Below, one piece after another: positions 56,177 through 64,000 of a DNA stretch of 64,000 nt. Source of the stretch: Salipiger thiooxidans (GTDB lineage Bacteria; Pseudomonadota; Alphaproteobacteria; Rhodobacterales; Rhodobacteraceae); the NCBI RefSeq assembly GCF_900102075.1, contig NZ_FNAV01000001.1:186001-250000 (forward strand), read 5' to 3'. The stretch's first letter is position 1. Every line of letters begins with the position of its first letter. The position numbers and the translations under genes were made by a program. The notes under the pieces were generated by a model, which did no database searches, was not told the DNA's origin, and saw nothing but the letters and a program-made list of their open reading frames with translations.

Positions 56177-56206
56177 GTTCCCGAAGGGGACGAGCGGCGC
56201 GCGTCG

Positions 56207-56674
56207 TCACAGCTTCGACGAGATCACCCCGGTATTGAACCCACCCATGCGCAATTCGCCGTGCAGCCGCTGGTACTCGATCTTCGGGCAGCGGTTCATC
56301 ACAACGTCGATGCCCCGGGACTCGGCGCGCGCGGCGGCCTCGGCGTTCTCGACCCCGATCTGCATCCACACCGTCCGCAGCCCCGGCAGGTGCTCGAGCG
56401 CCTCATCGACCAGCGGGCCCACCGCCTCGGAACGACGGAAGAGGTCGAGCATGTCGACCTCCGGCGGAAGCTCCGCGATACTGCTGCGTACGGTCTCCCC
56501 GAAAAGCTGCGCCCCGGCATGGCCCGGGTTGACCCCGATCACGCGAAAGCCGCGCTGGCTCAGGTAGCGCGCCACGTAGTAGCTCGGGCGCACCGGGTTC
56601 AGCGACACGCCCACGACGGCGATCACCCTGGTGCGCCGCAGGATCTCTTTCAGGAAGGCATCCGAATATCTCAT
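56207..56674 (-). CDS. CoA-binding (YccU-type) protein
   Basis: 155 residues with a CoA_binding_2 Rossmann fold: [60 protein letters not shown], and [20 protein letters not shown] ending in [12 protein letters not shown]. Family members resemble the CoA domain of succinyl-CoA synthetase; function unknown. Convergent with hisE. Confidence 0.92.
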   Translation of the reverse strand: MRYSDAFLKEILRRTRVIAVVGVSLNPVRPSYYVARYLSQRGFRVIGVNPGHAGAQLFGETVRSSIAELPPEVDMLDLFRRSEAVGPLVDEALEHLPGLRTVWMQIGVENAEAAARAESRGIDVVMNRCPKIEYQRLHGELRMGGFNTGVISSKL

Positions 56675-56730
56675 GCGCCCACCCTATTGCGATTCAGGGG
56701 AGGCCCGAAAGGTGCCCGATCAGCCCGGCG

Positions 56731-56820
56731 CAAAGAAAAAGCGCCCAAGGAAAACCTTGGGCGCAAGTGCGGAACGAGGGACAGTGAAGGCTTCGCGGAG
56801 GTTCCGTATCCGCGATCCTG
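56731..56820 (-). ncRNA. Candidate small RNA with intrinsic terminator
   Basis: On the minus strand, within the gap between two minus-strand genes, a hairpin CGCGGA-(9 nt)-TCCGCG (56814-56794) is followed by a linker and then a perfect 10-bp stem GCGCCCAAGG / CCTTGGGCGC (loop TTTT, 56764-56741) and TTTTTCTTTG. A weak promoter-like pair (TTGTGT, 17 nt, CTATCA) lies upstream. The upstream gene has its own terminator at 56897-56916, so this RNA would be independent, about 85-90 nt. No open frame of useful size lies in it. No known family was matched. Confidence 0.45.
56733..56764 (-). terminator. Intrinsic terminator of the candidate small RNA
   Basis: A perfect 10-bp stem, 4-nt loop and T5CT3 tail read on the minus strand. 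It lies about 155 bp beyond the coxL-type stop, after that gene's own terminator. Confidence 0.85.
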
Positions 56821-56896
56821 ATAGGGATATGGGCGCAAAAGACACAATTGGAAGCCCCCTCAAGGAAGCGTGAACAAAAATCTTGACGCCATAACG

Positions 56897-56916
56897 AAAA
56901 GCCGCCTTGCGGCGGC
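56897..56916 (-). terminator. Terminator of the CoxL-type gene
   Basis: Stem GCCGCC / GGCGGC with loop GCAA, then TTTTCG on the minus strand, immediately after the stop at 56920. Confidence 0.7.
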
Positions 56917-56919
56917 GGA

Positions 56920-59211
56920 TCACTCCGCCGCCTGCTTCGCGCCCCCGAGCAGGCTCCAGAGCCGCATCGGCGTGAAGGGCATGTCGACCTGCCGGATGCC
57001 CAGCGGCCAGAGCGCATCCTGCACCGCGTTCGACACCGCCGCGAGCGCACCGACGGTGCCCGCCTCGCCGCAGCCCTTCATCCCCATCGGGTTGCCGGTC
57101 GAGGGCACGGGCTCCACGTCGAACTTGATCCACGGCATGTCATAGGCGCGCGGCAGGGCGTAATCCATGAAGGTCGCCGACAGCAGCTGGCCATCCTCGT
57201 CGAACACCGTCTGCTCGCAAAGCGCCTGCCCCAGCCCCTGCGCGACACCGCCATGGACCTGCCCCTCGGCCAGCATCGGGTTGATGAGGTTTCCGAAATC
57301 GTCGACGACGGTGTATTTCACCACCTCCGCCACGCCGGTCTCGCGGTCGATCTCAATCTCGGCAAAATGCGCCCCGTTGGGATAGGAGCGCGCCTGGATC
57401 TTGTCGCGCACCGACCAGGTCAGCAGGTCCTCGCGCCCCTTTTCCCGCGCCAGCGCCGCGGTCTCGAGCATGGTCGGCGTCAGGTTCGAGCCCTCGGCCC
57501 GGAACCGCTCGTCGTCGAAGCGCACCTCGCCGGGCTCCACCCCCATCTCCTCGGCGAGGAAGGCCGAGAAGCCCTCGACCATCGCCGCAACCGCGGTGAG
57601 CGTCACGTTGGCCTGCGTCGTCACCGAGCGCGAGCCGCCGGTGCCGCCGCCCTGCGCGATCAGGTCGCTGTCGCCCTGCACGAAGACGATCTTGTCGAAG
57701 GGAATGCCGGTGTGGTCGCTCAGGAACTTGGCGAACACCGTCTCGTGCCCCTGCCCGTTCGACTGGGTGCCCACGTAGATCCGCGCGCCGCCGTCCTCGG
57801 TGAACTCGACCTTCACCCCCTCGGACGGGTCGCCGAGGATGGATTCGATGTAGAAGCACAGTCCCAGCCCGCGCAGCTTGCCCTCGGCCTCGCTGGCCGC
57901 CCGCCGCGCCGCGAAGCCCGCAACGTCGGCATCCGCGATGGCGTGGTCGAGCACCCGCGGGAAATCGCCCACGTCATAGGTCTCGCCGGTGACCGTGGTG
58001 TAGGGGAACTCCTTGACGAAGTTGATCTTGCGCAGCTCGATCGGGTCGATGCCGAGGTCCCGCGCCGCGCGGTCCATGACTCGCTCGATGACGTAGATCG
58101 CCTCCGGACGCCCCGCGCCGCGGTAGGCGTCGACCTGTGTGGTGTTGGTGTAGATGCCCTCGACCCGCATCCACGCGGTCGGGATGTCGTAGGTGCCGGT
58201 CAGCACCTTGGCGAAGAGCAGCGTCTGGATCGGCTGACCGAAGCCCGAGTTGTAGGCCCCGAGGTTGCAGATCGTGTGGATACGATAGCCGAGGATCCGG
58301 TGCCCCTCGTCGAAGGCCAGCTCGGCCATGGTCACCAGATCGCGCCCGGCGTGGTCCGAGAGCATCCCCTCGGTGCGCTCCGAATACCAGCGCACAGGAC
58401 GGCCCAGCACACGCGCGGCCTGCGCCACGCAGAAATACTCGGGGTAGGACGCCGCCTTCATGCCGAAGCCACCACCCACGTCGGGGTTGGTGATGCGCAC
58501 GTCCGCCTCGTCGAGCCCCATGGCCTGCGCCAGCTCGCCCTTCATGTCCCAGACGCCCTGCCCGTTGAAGGCCAGGTGGATCCGCGAGCCGTCCCATTCG
58601 GCGAAACAACCGCGCCCTTCCATGGCGTTCACGATGACCCGGTTGTCGCCGACCTCGAGCCGCACCACCCGCGCGGCCCTGGCAAAGGCCTCCTCGGTCG
58701 CCGCCTCGTCGCCCATGCCCCAGTCGAAGGCGCGGTTGTCCGGCGCCTCGGCGTGGATGGTCTCGCCACCGGCGCAAAGCTCCACGTGGGCAGGCAGCTC
58801 GTCGTAGTCGAGCTCGATGAGCTCGGCCGCGTCCTTGGCCTGCTGCATGGTCTCGGCAACGATCAGCGCCACCGGCTCGCCGACGTGGCGCAGCCGACCG
58901 CGCGCAAGGACCGGGCGCTCGGGATCGGCGCCCTGCGTGCCGTCACGGTTCGGCACCACGGTCGCGGCCATGCGTACGTCCATGCCCGCAGCGAGCAGGT
59001 CGTCCACGGTCAGCACCAGCGCCACGCCCTCGGCCTCGCGCGCCGCGCTCACGTCGAGCGTGCCGATGACCGCATGGGCGACGGGCGAGCGGAACATGTA
59101 GGCGTGCAGCGCACCCTCGGGCGCGATGTCATCCACGTAGCGTCCATGGCCGGTGAGGAACCGCACGTCCTCGCTCCGCTTCATCGCCTGGCTCTTGCCG
59201 AACTTTTCCAT
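56920..59211 (-). CDS. Form-II CoxL-type xanthine dehydrogenase family molybdenum subunit
   Basis: 763 residues. The N-terminal Ald_Xan_dh_C domain (RFLTGHGRYVDDI, GEPVALIVAETMQQA) is followed by the molybdopterin cytosine dinucleotide-binding part. The active-site loop reads AYRGAGR, the form-II (BMS/putative) signature, not the AYRCSFR of true CO dehydrogenase. The catalytic Glu lies in KGCGEAGTVG near the C-terminus. It should bind Mo-MCD and need FAD (M) and 2Fe-2S (S) subunits, but neither gene is adjacent. The substrate may be an aldehyde or N-heterocycle. The ATG at 59211 gives MEKFGKSQAMKRSED. Confidence 0.92.
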   Translation of the reverse strand: MEKFGKSQAMKRSEDVRFLTGHGRYVDDIAPEGALHAYMFRSPVAHAVIGTLDVSAAREAEGVALVLTVDDLLAAGMDVRMAATVVPNRDGTQGADPERPVLARGRLRHVGEPVALIVAETMQQAKDAAELIELDYDELPAHVELCAGGETIHAEAPDNRAFDWGMGDEAATEEAFARAARVVRLEVGDNRVIVNAMEGRGCFAEWDGSRIHLAFNGQGVWDMKGELAQAMGLDEADVRITNPDVGGGFGMKAASYPEYFCVAQAARVLGRPVRWYSERTEGMLSDHAGRDLVTMAELAFDEGHRILGYRIHTICNLGAYNSGFGQPIQTLLFAKVLTGTYDIPTAWMRVEGIYTNTTQVDAYRGAGRPEAIYVIERVMDRAARDLGIDPIELRKINFVKEFPYTTVTGETYDVGDFPRVLDHAIADADVAGFAARRAASEAEGKLRGLGLCFYIESILGDPSEGVKVEFTEDGGARIYVGTQSNGQGHETVFAKFLSDHTGIPFDKIVFVQGDSDLIAQGGGTGGSRSVTTQANVTLTAVAAMVEGFSAFLAEEMGVEPGEVRFDDERFRAEGSNLTPTMLETAALAREKGREDLLTWSVRDKIQARSYPNGAHFAEIEIDRETGVAEVVKYTVVDDFGNLINPMLAEGQVHGGVAQGLGQALCEQTVFDEDGQLLSATFMDYALPRAYDMPWIKFDVEPVPSTGNPMGMKGCGEAGTVGALAAVSNAVQDALWPLGIRQVDMPFTPMRLWSLLGGAKQAAE

Positions 59212-59295
59212 GCTGGGTCCCCTGCGCCTCGCTTGTCCTGTGCGCGGGACTGTAAGGAGCATGCTGGCGGTGTCCAGCGCCGCCAGCGGGAATTC

Positions 59296-60423
59296 TCAGC
59301 AGGCAGTGGTCATGCGGATGATCCTGCGCGCTCCGTAGCCGTTGAAGCCCGTGACCAGCGCACGCGAATAGGCGCCCATGCCCTCGAAGACGATGAAGTC
59401 GTCCTCGCGGATGCCCTCGGGCAGCGCCACCGGATCGGGCAGCCGGTCGAGGCTGTCGCAGGTCGGGCCGAAGACGATGCGTCCGCGGAAGGCCCCGCCG
59501 CGCGGCAGGCCCTCGGGCGTCACCACCCGCAGCCGGCCCATCGGTCCGAGATCGCGCCATTCCGCCATGCCGCCGTAGATGCCGTCGTTGAGGAACACCG
59601 CTGCGTCCTCGACCGCCTTGACCCGCAGCGCCAGCAAGAAGGCCTCGGCGCAAAGCCCGCGCCCCGGCTCGCAGACCAGCCGTGGCGGCACGTCGAAGGC
59701 GGCGCGGGTGGTCTCGGCGATGGTGCGGAAGATGGCGTCGAGGTCGGGATGCCCCTCGCCCCGGTCCGACGGGAAGCCGCCGCCCACGTTCAGCCGGTGC
59801 AGCGTGACGCCGGCGGCGCGGGCGATTTCCGCCGCCGCCTGAATATAGCGCGCCCAGGGCTCGGGGGTGCGGCACTGGGTGCCCGGGTGGAAGGTCAGCG
59901 AGGGCACGAAGCCCATCTCGACCACCCGCTCCAGCAACTCCTGCGCCAGCCGCGGCTCGGCGCCGAACTTGGCCCCGAAATCATAGGCAGCACCGGTCAC
60001 CGGCAGCTTCAGCCGCACCGCGATCTCGGTGCCCTTCGGCAGGCGCGACAGCTTCTCGAGCTCGCGCATCCGGTCCACCGACCAGGACACGCAGCCATGC
60101 GCCAGACCGGCGTCGATCTCGGCCTCCGAGCGGACCGGGTTGTGATAGTGCAGCACCGCGTCGGGACAATGCGCCCGCACCAGCGCCATCTCTGCGGGCG
60201 AGGCGACGTCGAAGGCGCGGATGCCCGCGGCAACAAGCCCGTCGAGCATCTCGGGCGCCGGGTTGGCCTTGACCGCGTAGGTCACCAGACCGGGGAACCC
60301 CCTGCGGAACCGCTCGGTCACCTGCGCCAGCCGGACCGGGCAGAAGAAGAACACCGGATCGTCCGGCCGCCTGCGGGACAACCATGCCTCGGGCGAGGGT
60401 AGCAGGGTCTGCTCGATCCCCAT
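59296..60423 (-). CDS. Ornithine-decarboxylase-like fold-type III PLP decarboxylase
   Basis: 375 residues. PLP Lys in LVTYAVKANPAPEML, Gly-rich phosphate loop RLNVGGGFPSDRG, VCEPGRGLC, and the substrate motif FGPTCDSLDRL (CDSxD) that marks ornithine/lysine decarboxylases over arginine or meso-DAP enzymes. It makes putrescine or a similar diamine. The ATG at 60423 has AGGAGG 8 nt upstream. It is divergent from an Lrp regulator over an 87-bp gap, which probably contains both promoters. Confidence 0.9.
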   Translation of the reverse strand: MGIEQTLLPSPEAWLSRRRPDDPVFFFCPVRLAQVTERFRRGFPGLVTYAVKANPAPEMLDGLVAAGIRAFDVASPAEMALVRAHCPDAVLHYHNPVRSEAEIDAGLAHGCVSWSVDRMRELEKLSRLPKGTEIAVRLKLPVTGAAYDFGAKFGAEPRLAQELLERVVEMGFVPSLTFHPGTQCRTPEPWARYIQAAAEIARAAGVTLHRLNVGGGFPSDRGEGHPDLDAIFRTIAETTRAAFDVPPRLVCEPGRGLCAEAFLLALRVKAVEDAAVFLNDGIYGGMAEWRDLGPMGRLRVVTPEGLPRGGAFRGRIVFGPTCDSLDRLPDPVALPEGIREDDFIVFEGMGAYSRALVTGFNGYGARRIIRMTTAC

Positions 60424-60510
60424 ATGTCGATACCTCCTGTTTGCGCTCCCCCAAGTATGGGCCGCTTTTCGCTCGCTTTCGCCCGGCGGATCGGTCAATC
60501 TGAGGGGCAC

Positions 60511-60969
60511 ATGAAACAGATCAACGACATAACCTCACAGATCGACGAGACCGATCGGGCGCTCGTGGCGCTGCTGTCTGCCAATGCGCGCATGCCCGTG
60601 GCCGATCTTGCGCGGCGGCTGGGGCTTGCCCGCACCACGGTGCAGGCGCGGATCGAGCGGCTGGTGCTGCGCGGTGCCATCGCGGGCTTCACCATCCGCC
60701 GCGGCGCCGCCCTGCAGGAGGCGATCCGCGCCACGGTACTGGTTTGCATCGAGCCTCGCGCGCAGGCGGACGTGCTGTCGCGGCTGAAGCTGATGCCCAC
60801 GGTCGAATCGGTGCACACGACCTCGGGGCGGGTCGATCTGATGGTGGTGGTCTGCGCCAGCTCGACCGCCGAGCTGGACGCGGCGCTCGACCGGATCGCC
60901 GAGGCGCGGGGCGTGAAGAGCTCCGAGAGCCTCATCCACCTGACGACCAAGCTCGACCGCCGGGCCTGA
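60511..60969 (+). CDS. Lrp/AsnC-family regulator
   Basis: 152 residues: HTH (IDETDRALVALLSANARMP, LARRLGLARTTVQARIERL) and AsnC ligand domain (TVLVCIEPRAQADVLSRL, SVHTTSGRVDLMVVVCASS). The ATG at 60511 is preceded by TGAGGGG. Divergent from the decarboxylase gene, which it is likely to control in response to an amino acid. The tail region to 61063 contains no gene. Confidence 0.92.
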   Translation: MKQINDITSQIDETDRALVALLSANARMPVADLARRLGLARTTVQARIERLVLRGAIAGFTIRRGAALQEAIRATVLVCIEPRAQADVLSRLKLMPTVESVHTTSGRVDLMVVVCASSTAELDAALDRIAEARGVKSSESLIHLTTKLDRRA

Positions 60970-61063
60970 TCGCTGTTCGGAGCGATCACGCCCTTGCCGG
61001 TTGTCCGATCGAACCCCAACCGACACCTCTGTCACGACGCACAACCCGACCCGTAGTTATGAC

Positions 61064-61098
61064 GAAAGAAAAACGGCGGGCGCCTGCGCACCCGCCGT
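61064..61098 (-). terminator. Terminator of the acidic 664-residue protein gene
   Basis: An 8-bp stem ACGGCGGG / CCCGCCGT with a 10-nt loop, then TTTTCTTTC on the minus strand. It lies 21 bp after the stop at 61120. Confidence 0.8.
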
Positions 61099-61119
61099 GC
61101 TGTCGGTCTGGTGAGGCCG

Positions 61120-63114
61120 TCAGCCCGCGGCGCGGGCGTCGGGCTTGAAGCTGATCCGTTCCGAAGCGGTGAAGCGGCCGCCGCGGGTCTTCTCGATCTT
61201 GCCCTCGCGGAGGAGCTGGCCAAAGGTCCGAAGCCGGTCTTCGCGGCTCGACTCGGTCAGCTCTGCCTGGCGGACCTTCGTCATCAGCTGCGGGCGCGAG
61301 AACTGCTCGCGGCGCTCGACGAAAGACATGTAGGCAGCCGCCGCCTCGAGCAGCTCGGAGAGGTCTGTCGCGCCGACGTTCTCGGCATAGGTCGCGAAGC
61401 CGCTGTCGACATCGTCGTCCTGCAGGCTGTCATCCTCGAAGTCCGAGAGCTTGACGCGGCGCGGCACTGGTGCGGCCGCACTGCTGTCGACGCGCTGCTC
61501 GGCCACCAGCTTGAGCGGCGCCGGGCGGCCTTGATCCGCCGGACGCTCGGTGTGGCTTGCGGGTGCGTCGGGACGGCGGGGGCGTACCACGTCGGCAAGA
61601 TCCTCACGGTAGGGCTGCATGCCCTCGGCGGCGTCCTTCTTGCGGCCCAGCAGCTTGTCGGCGCGGGTGGCGGCGACGGCGGCGCGCAGATGCGCGATGG
61701 CGCTGCGGCGGCGGTTGCCCTCGGGCTCGCGCATCTGGGTGTTGGTCTCGTCGAGGATGCGCGAGGCGTCGGTGTCGCCCACTCTGTTCTCGGTGAGCAT
61801 GACCCGGCCCGGGCTCGCGAGCTTGACCGCCTTGCGCACGCCCTCGTCGGTGAGGCGCTCGGCGTCGGCCACGGCGGCGGCGATCACCGCTGCCCCATGC
61901 GCGTCGACGGCATCGTCATCTTCGTCCTCGTAGAACTCGTCGAACTCGTCTTCGAAGGCCTCCGAGAACTCCTCGTCGTCCCACTCGGCCTCGGCGGCCT
62001 CGCTGCGGGCGGCCGGCTCGGGCTGCACCTCGTCGTCATCGTCCCAGGCGGCGTCGAAGTCGGCTTCGAGCTCGGCCCGCACGGCGGCAAGCTCGCGGGC
62101 GAGGTCATCCTCGTCCTCGGCGCTGAGGCTGCTCACGGTGTCGGCGCCGCTTTGGCCCGGCACTTCCTCGAGCACGCCGGCGGCGACGGCAGTGTCGAAG
62201 CTCGCGCGCTTGACCTTGACCACGCGGGCGCGGCGCAGGGGCGGCGCGGCTTCGGGCGCGACCGGCTTCACGGGCTCTGGCGCGACGAGCGTCTCGTCCT
62301 CGTCGAAGCTGTCGCCGAAATCCATGCCCGCGAGCGTGTCCGCGAAAAGGCGATCATCGGAGTCCGAGATCGCCTCGGGCAGCTCCTCGACCACCGGAGC
62401 CAGAGACCCGAGCATCGCGGAAACCGCGCCGGTGTCCTCGTCCTCGGTGAACTCGTCCTCGCCACCGGCGTCGGTCGACACGGCGGAAGTGGGGCGCGAC
62501 GCCCCCTCGGCGACAACGGCCCTGATGCGGCGCAGCTTGGCAGCAACGCTCTCGGGGTCGTTCAGCGGAGCGGAGGGCGCAGCCGTCGCGGCGACCACCG
62601 GCCCTGCGAGTGTGAAGCTGCCCTCGGCGGCAGGCGCATCCTGTGCGGCCACGACCGGCGCCTCGGCGGCCTTGGAGGTGTGCTCTTCGACGACCGCGAC
62701 CGGCTCTGTTGTGACGGCGGTCTGGACGACCTCGACCTCATCGGCCCCGGCGTTCGTCGCGACGGCCTCTTCCGCCACCTCGGCCGGCGCTTCCCCATGC
62801 GCGGGGCACGCGGCGGCCGGGCGGGCGGCGAGGGCCGCGCCCATGGCTCCGACCGAGGCGCCGTTGCCGCCGTACGGGTTGCGCAGAGTCAGATGCCCCT
62901 CCCCCGCTTCGGAGGCCAGCTGCGCCGTGAGAAGTTCGGCGGCGAGCTCCGGGTCGAACCGGGGCGGCTCGGCTCCGAAGAAGCGGTCCTCGTGCACCAC
63001 GCCGCGGAAGAAATGCGTGGTGTCCTTGACCACGCCGAGCGGATCATCGAACCCCTCCGCCGTGCAGGAGAAGGTGCCGTAGGAGACCGTCAGGATTTTG
63101 CTCGAACTCACCAT
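61120..63114 (-). CDS. Large acidic protein with conserved N- and C-terminal domains
   Basis: 664 residues, no signal peptide or membrane segment. The N-terminus SSKILTVSYGTFSCTAEGFD with FFRGVVHEDRFFGAEPPRFD is a strongly patterned domain that I recall in hypothetical proteins of Rhodobacteraceae. The middle (about 90-440) is low-complexity, rich in Ala, Glu, Asp and Val with acidic runs, and probably disordered. The C-terminus (about 440-664) is basic and ordered: a helix pair around AIAHLRAAVAATRADKLLGR and a winged-helix-like end (LSELLEAAAAYMSFVERREQ, GQLLREGKIEKTRGGRFTAS). It may bind nucleic acid or act as a cytosolic scaffold. Function unknown. Confidence 0.8.
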   Translation of the reverse strand: MVSSSKILTVSYGTFSCTAEGFDDPLGVVKDTTHFFRGVVHEDRFFGAEPPRFDPELAAELLTAQLASEAGEGHLTLRNPYGGNGASVGAMGAALAARPAAACPAHGEAPAEVAEEAVATNAGADEVEVVQTAVTTEPVAVVEEHTSKAAEAPVVAAQDAPAAEGSFTLAGPVVAATAAPSAPLNDPESVAAKLRRIRAVVAEGASRPTSAVSTDAGGEDEFTEDEDTGAVSAMLGSLAPVVEELPEAISDSDDRLFADTLAGMDFGDSFDEDETLVAPEPVKPVAPEAAPPLRRARVVKVKRASFDTAVAAGVLEEVPGQSGADTVSSLSAEDEDDLARELAAVRAELEADFDAAWDDDDEVQPEPAARSEAAEAEWDDEEFSEAFEDEFDEFYEDEDDDAVDAHGAAVIAAAVADAERLTDEGVRKAVKLASPGRVMLTENRVGDTDASRILDETNTQMREPEGNRRRSAIAHLRAAVAATRADKLLGRKKDAAEGMQPYREDLADVVRPRRPDAPASHTERPADQGRPAPLKLVAEQRVDSSAAAPVPRRVKLSDFEDDSLQDDDVDSGFATYAENVGATDLSELLEAAAAYMSFVERREQFSRPQLMTKVRQAELTESSREDRLRTFGQLLREGKIEKTRGGRFTASERISFKPDARAAG

Positions 63115-63252
63115 GTGCTGCTCACTTTCGATCGGACTTCAACCGAGTATGTACCATGTTTACCAAGACCAAAGCCGATCAAATCTTAGGTAAACACAGT
63201 ATCATTTCATGTTCGGATTGTGTCCTGTTTCGCGAAAAGCCATTAATTCGCC

Positions 63253-63942
63253 ATGAATGACGGTCTCGTTTCCCATCCCGGCCCTGTTCTCCTCGTCGGA
63301 GGCGGCAAAAGCGACCCAGATCAGCTTCGGGAGCTGCTCGACACCTGCGCCCTGCGGGTGGCGGCCGATGGCGGTGCCGAAACGCTGCTTGCGCTCGGCG
63401 TCATGCCGGATGCGGTGATCGGGGACCTGGATTCCCTCACCGACGTGTCGCGCGCCCGCATCCCGGCGGAGCGCGTGCATCACATACCCGAGCAGAACAG
63501 CACCGATTTCGACAAGTGCCTGAGCAACATCACCGCGCCGCTGGTCTACGGGACGGGCTTCCTCGGGCCGCGGGTCGATCACCAGCTTGCCGGGCTCACG
63601 GTGCTGGCGAACCGGCCCGACCGGCGCTGCATCCTGCTGGGCGAGGAAGACGTCATCGCGCTGGCGCCGCCCGAGATCGAGCTCTCACTGCCTGTGGCGA
63701 CGCGGCTGTCTCTCTATCCTCTGGCGGCCATGCGGGGCGAAAGCGAGGGGCTGCGCTGGCCGCTCGACGGCATCGAGTTTGCGCCCGCCCGGCGCGTGGG
63801 AACGTCGAACGAGACCAGCGAGACGCGGGTCCGCCTGCGCTTCGACGCGCCGGCGATGCTGATCATTCTGCCGGTGGAGTCGACACCTGCGCTGTCGCGA
63901 GGGCTGCTTTCTGCGCCCGCGACGTGGCCCGCTCACGCATGA
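63253..63942 (+). CDS. thiN: Thiamine diphosphokinase
   Basis: 229 residues; transfers pyrophosphate from ATP to thiamine. Motifs: LLVGGGKSDPDQLRELLDT, RVAADGGAETLLALGV, AVIGDLDSL (metal-binding Asp), and QNSTDFDKCLSN. The C-terminal thiamine-binding barrel includes GTSNETSETRVRLRF. Length is typical. The 3' end overlaps an opposite-strand transporter gene by 80 bp. Confidence 0.93.
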   Translation: MNDGLVSHPGPVLLVGGGKSDPDQLRELLDTCALRVAADGGAETLLALGVMPDAVIGDLDSLTDVSRARIPAERVHHIPEQNSTDFDKCLSNITAPLVYGTGFLGPRVDHQLAGLTVLANRPDRRCILLGEEDVIALAPPEIELSLPVATRLSLYPLAAMRGESEGLRWPLDGIEFAPARRVGTSNETSETRVRLRFDAPAMLIILPVESTPALSRGLLSAPATWPAHA

Positions 63943-64000
63943 GGATATAGAGCCCTGCCGCGATGGTGACGCAGATGCCCACCGTCGCGAGGGGATTCGG
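63863..64000 (-). CDS. EamA/DMT-family transporter, C-terminal fragment
   Basis: The minus frame from the right edge reads PNPLATVGICVTIAAGLYIL then MRERATSRAQ, ending at 63863. This looks like the last helix and tail of an EamA drug/metabolite transporter (final helix followed by R-E-R). Forty-five codons are visible; the rest lies beyond the window. It overlaps thiN by 80 bp, which is long but tolerable for a C-terminal tail. Assignment is tentative. Confidence 0.5.
   Translation of the reverse strand, partial: PNPLATVGICVTIAAGLYILMRERATSRAQKAALATAQVSTPPAE

Noticed and set aside
56920-59211. True aerobic CO dehydrogenase
   Set aside because: The active-site loop reads AYRGAGR (form II) instead of AYRCSFR, and no coxM or coxS lies nearby.
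57253-60402. Very long open frame on the plus strand over the CoxL-type and decarboxylase genes
   Set aside because: It has no family-like sequence, is Arg/His/Pro rich, and lies antisense to two genes with clear catalytic motifs; it is a GC-bias shadow.
61111-63189. 692-codon plus-strand frame antisense to the acidic protein
   Set aside because: Both strands are open because of codon bias. The minus frame has a start site, a patterned N-terminus, a winged-helix-like end and a terminator; the plus frame has none of these.

Overview
The window is chromosomal DNA from a high-GC alphaproteobacterium, most likely a member of the Rhodobacteraceae (Roseobacter group). The basis is gene content and order: AI-2E exporter-hdaA-ppk-ppx, folB-folP-glmM, glyQ and glyS kept apart from each other, a stand-alone aa3 oxidase subunit I, a DUF1127 gene followed by a CcsR/cuckoo-like RNA, and the short ProS form. 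I see no transposase, integrase, prophage or CRISPR array. The mobile-looking signals are short dispersed palindromic repeats (four copies at about 23.2, 33.2, 43.7 and 54.9 kb) and one 28-bp tandem array (24.6-24.75 kb). Layout: 0-3 kb is a Liv-type ABC importer (livK-livH-livM, minus strand) behind a TetR regulator with a likely operator. 3.3-8.4 kb is a signalling block: a GGDEF-EAL protein, a broken receiver-domain gene and a CheB-CheR-PAS protein, followed by tRNA-Leu(GAG). 8.8-12.3 kb holds a peptidoglycan-binding secreted protein, lipB, a GNAT acetyltransferase, and the DUF1127 gene with its 3' small RNA. 12.5-23.2 kb holds ctaD under a perfect FNR-type box, DUF2244, two glycosyltransferases (one a large membrane GT2 with an N-terminal MshEN/GspE-N-like region and a hairpin over its ribosome binding site), yqeY, carA, a GntR regulator, a HAD nucleotidase, a UbiH-like monooxygenase and a GFA protein. 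23.3-28.7 kb is amino-acid metabolism: a class V aminotransferase, two overlapping Lrp/AsnC genes divergent from ilvC, then a GntP permease. 28.9-39.3 kb carries a secreted SPOR/PG-binding/pseudo-trypsin protein, glyQ, MarC, a DUF6446-like protein, DUF1206, glyS and a pyruvate phosphate dikinase-like gene. 39.4-47.7 kb has a SleB-type hydrolase, folB (with a long C-terminal extension), folP, glmM, DUF2937, proS, an AI-2E family transporter and hdaA. 47.8-56.7 kb has ppk, a flagellin gene placed between ppk and ppx, a secreted acidic protein, a THUMP RNA methyltransferase, hisF-hisE and a CoA-binding protein. 56.7-64 kb has a candidate small RNA, a solitary form-II CoxL-type molybdenum hydroxylase subunit, an ornithine-decarboxylase-like enzyme divergent from an Lrp regulator, a large acidic family-restricted protein, thiN and the end of an EamA transporter. 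Most of the window is ordinary core chromosome. The observations most worth following are the DUF1127-linked RNA, the pseudoprotease, the MshEN-GT2 gene with a masked ribosome binding site, the 28-bp tandem array, the flagellin inside ppk-ppx, the second small-RNA candidate and the acidic 664-residue protein.
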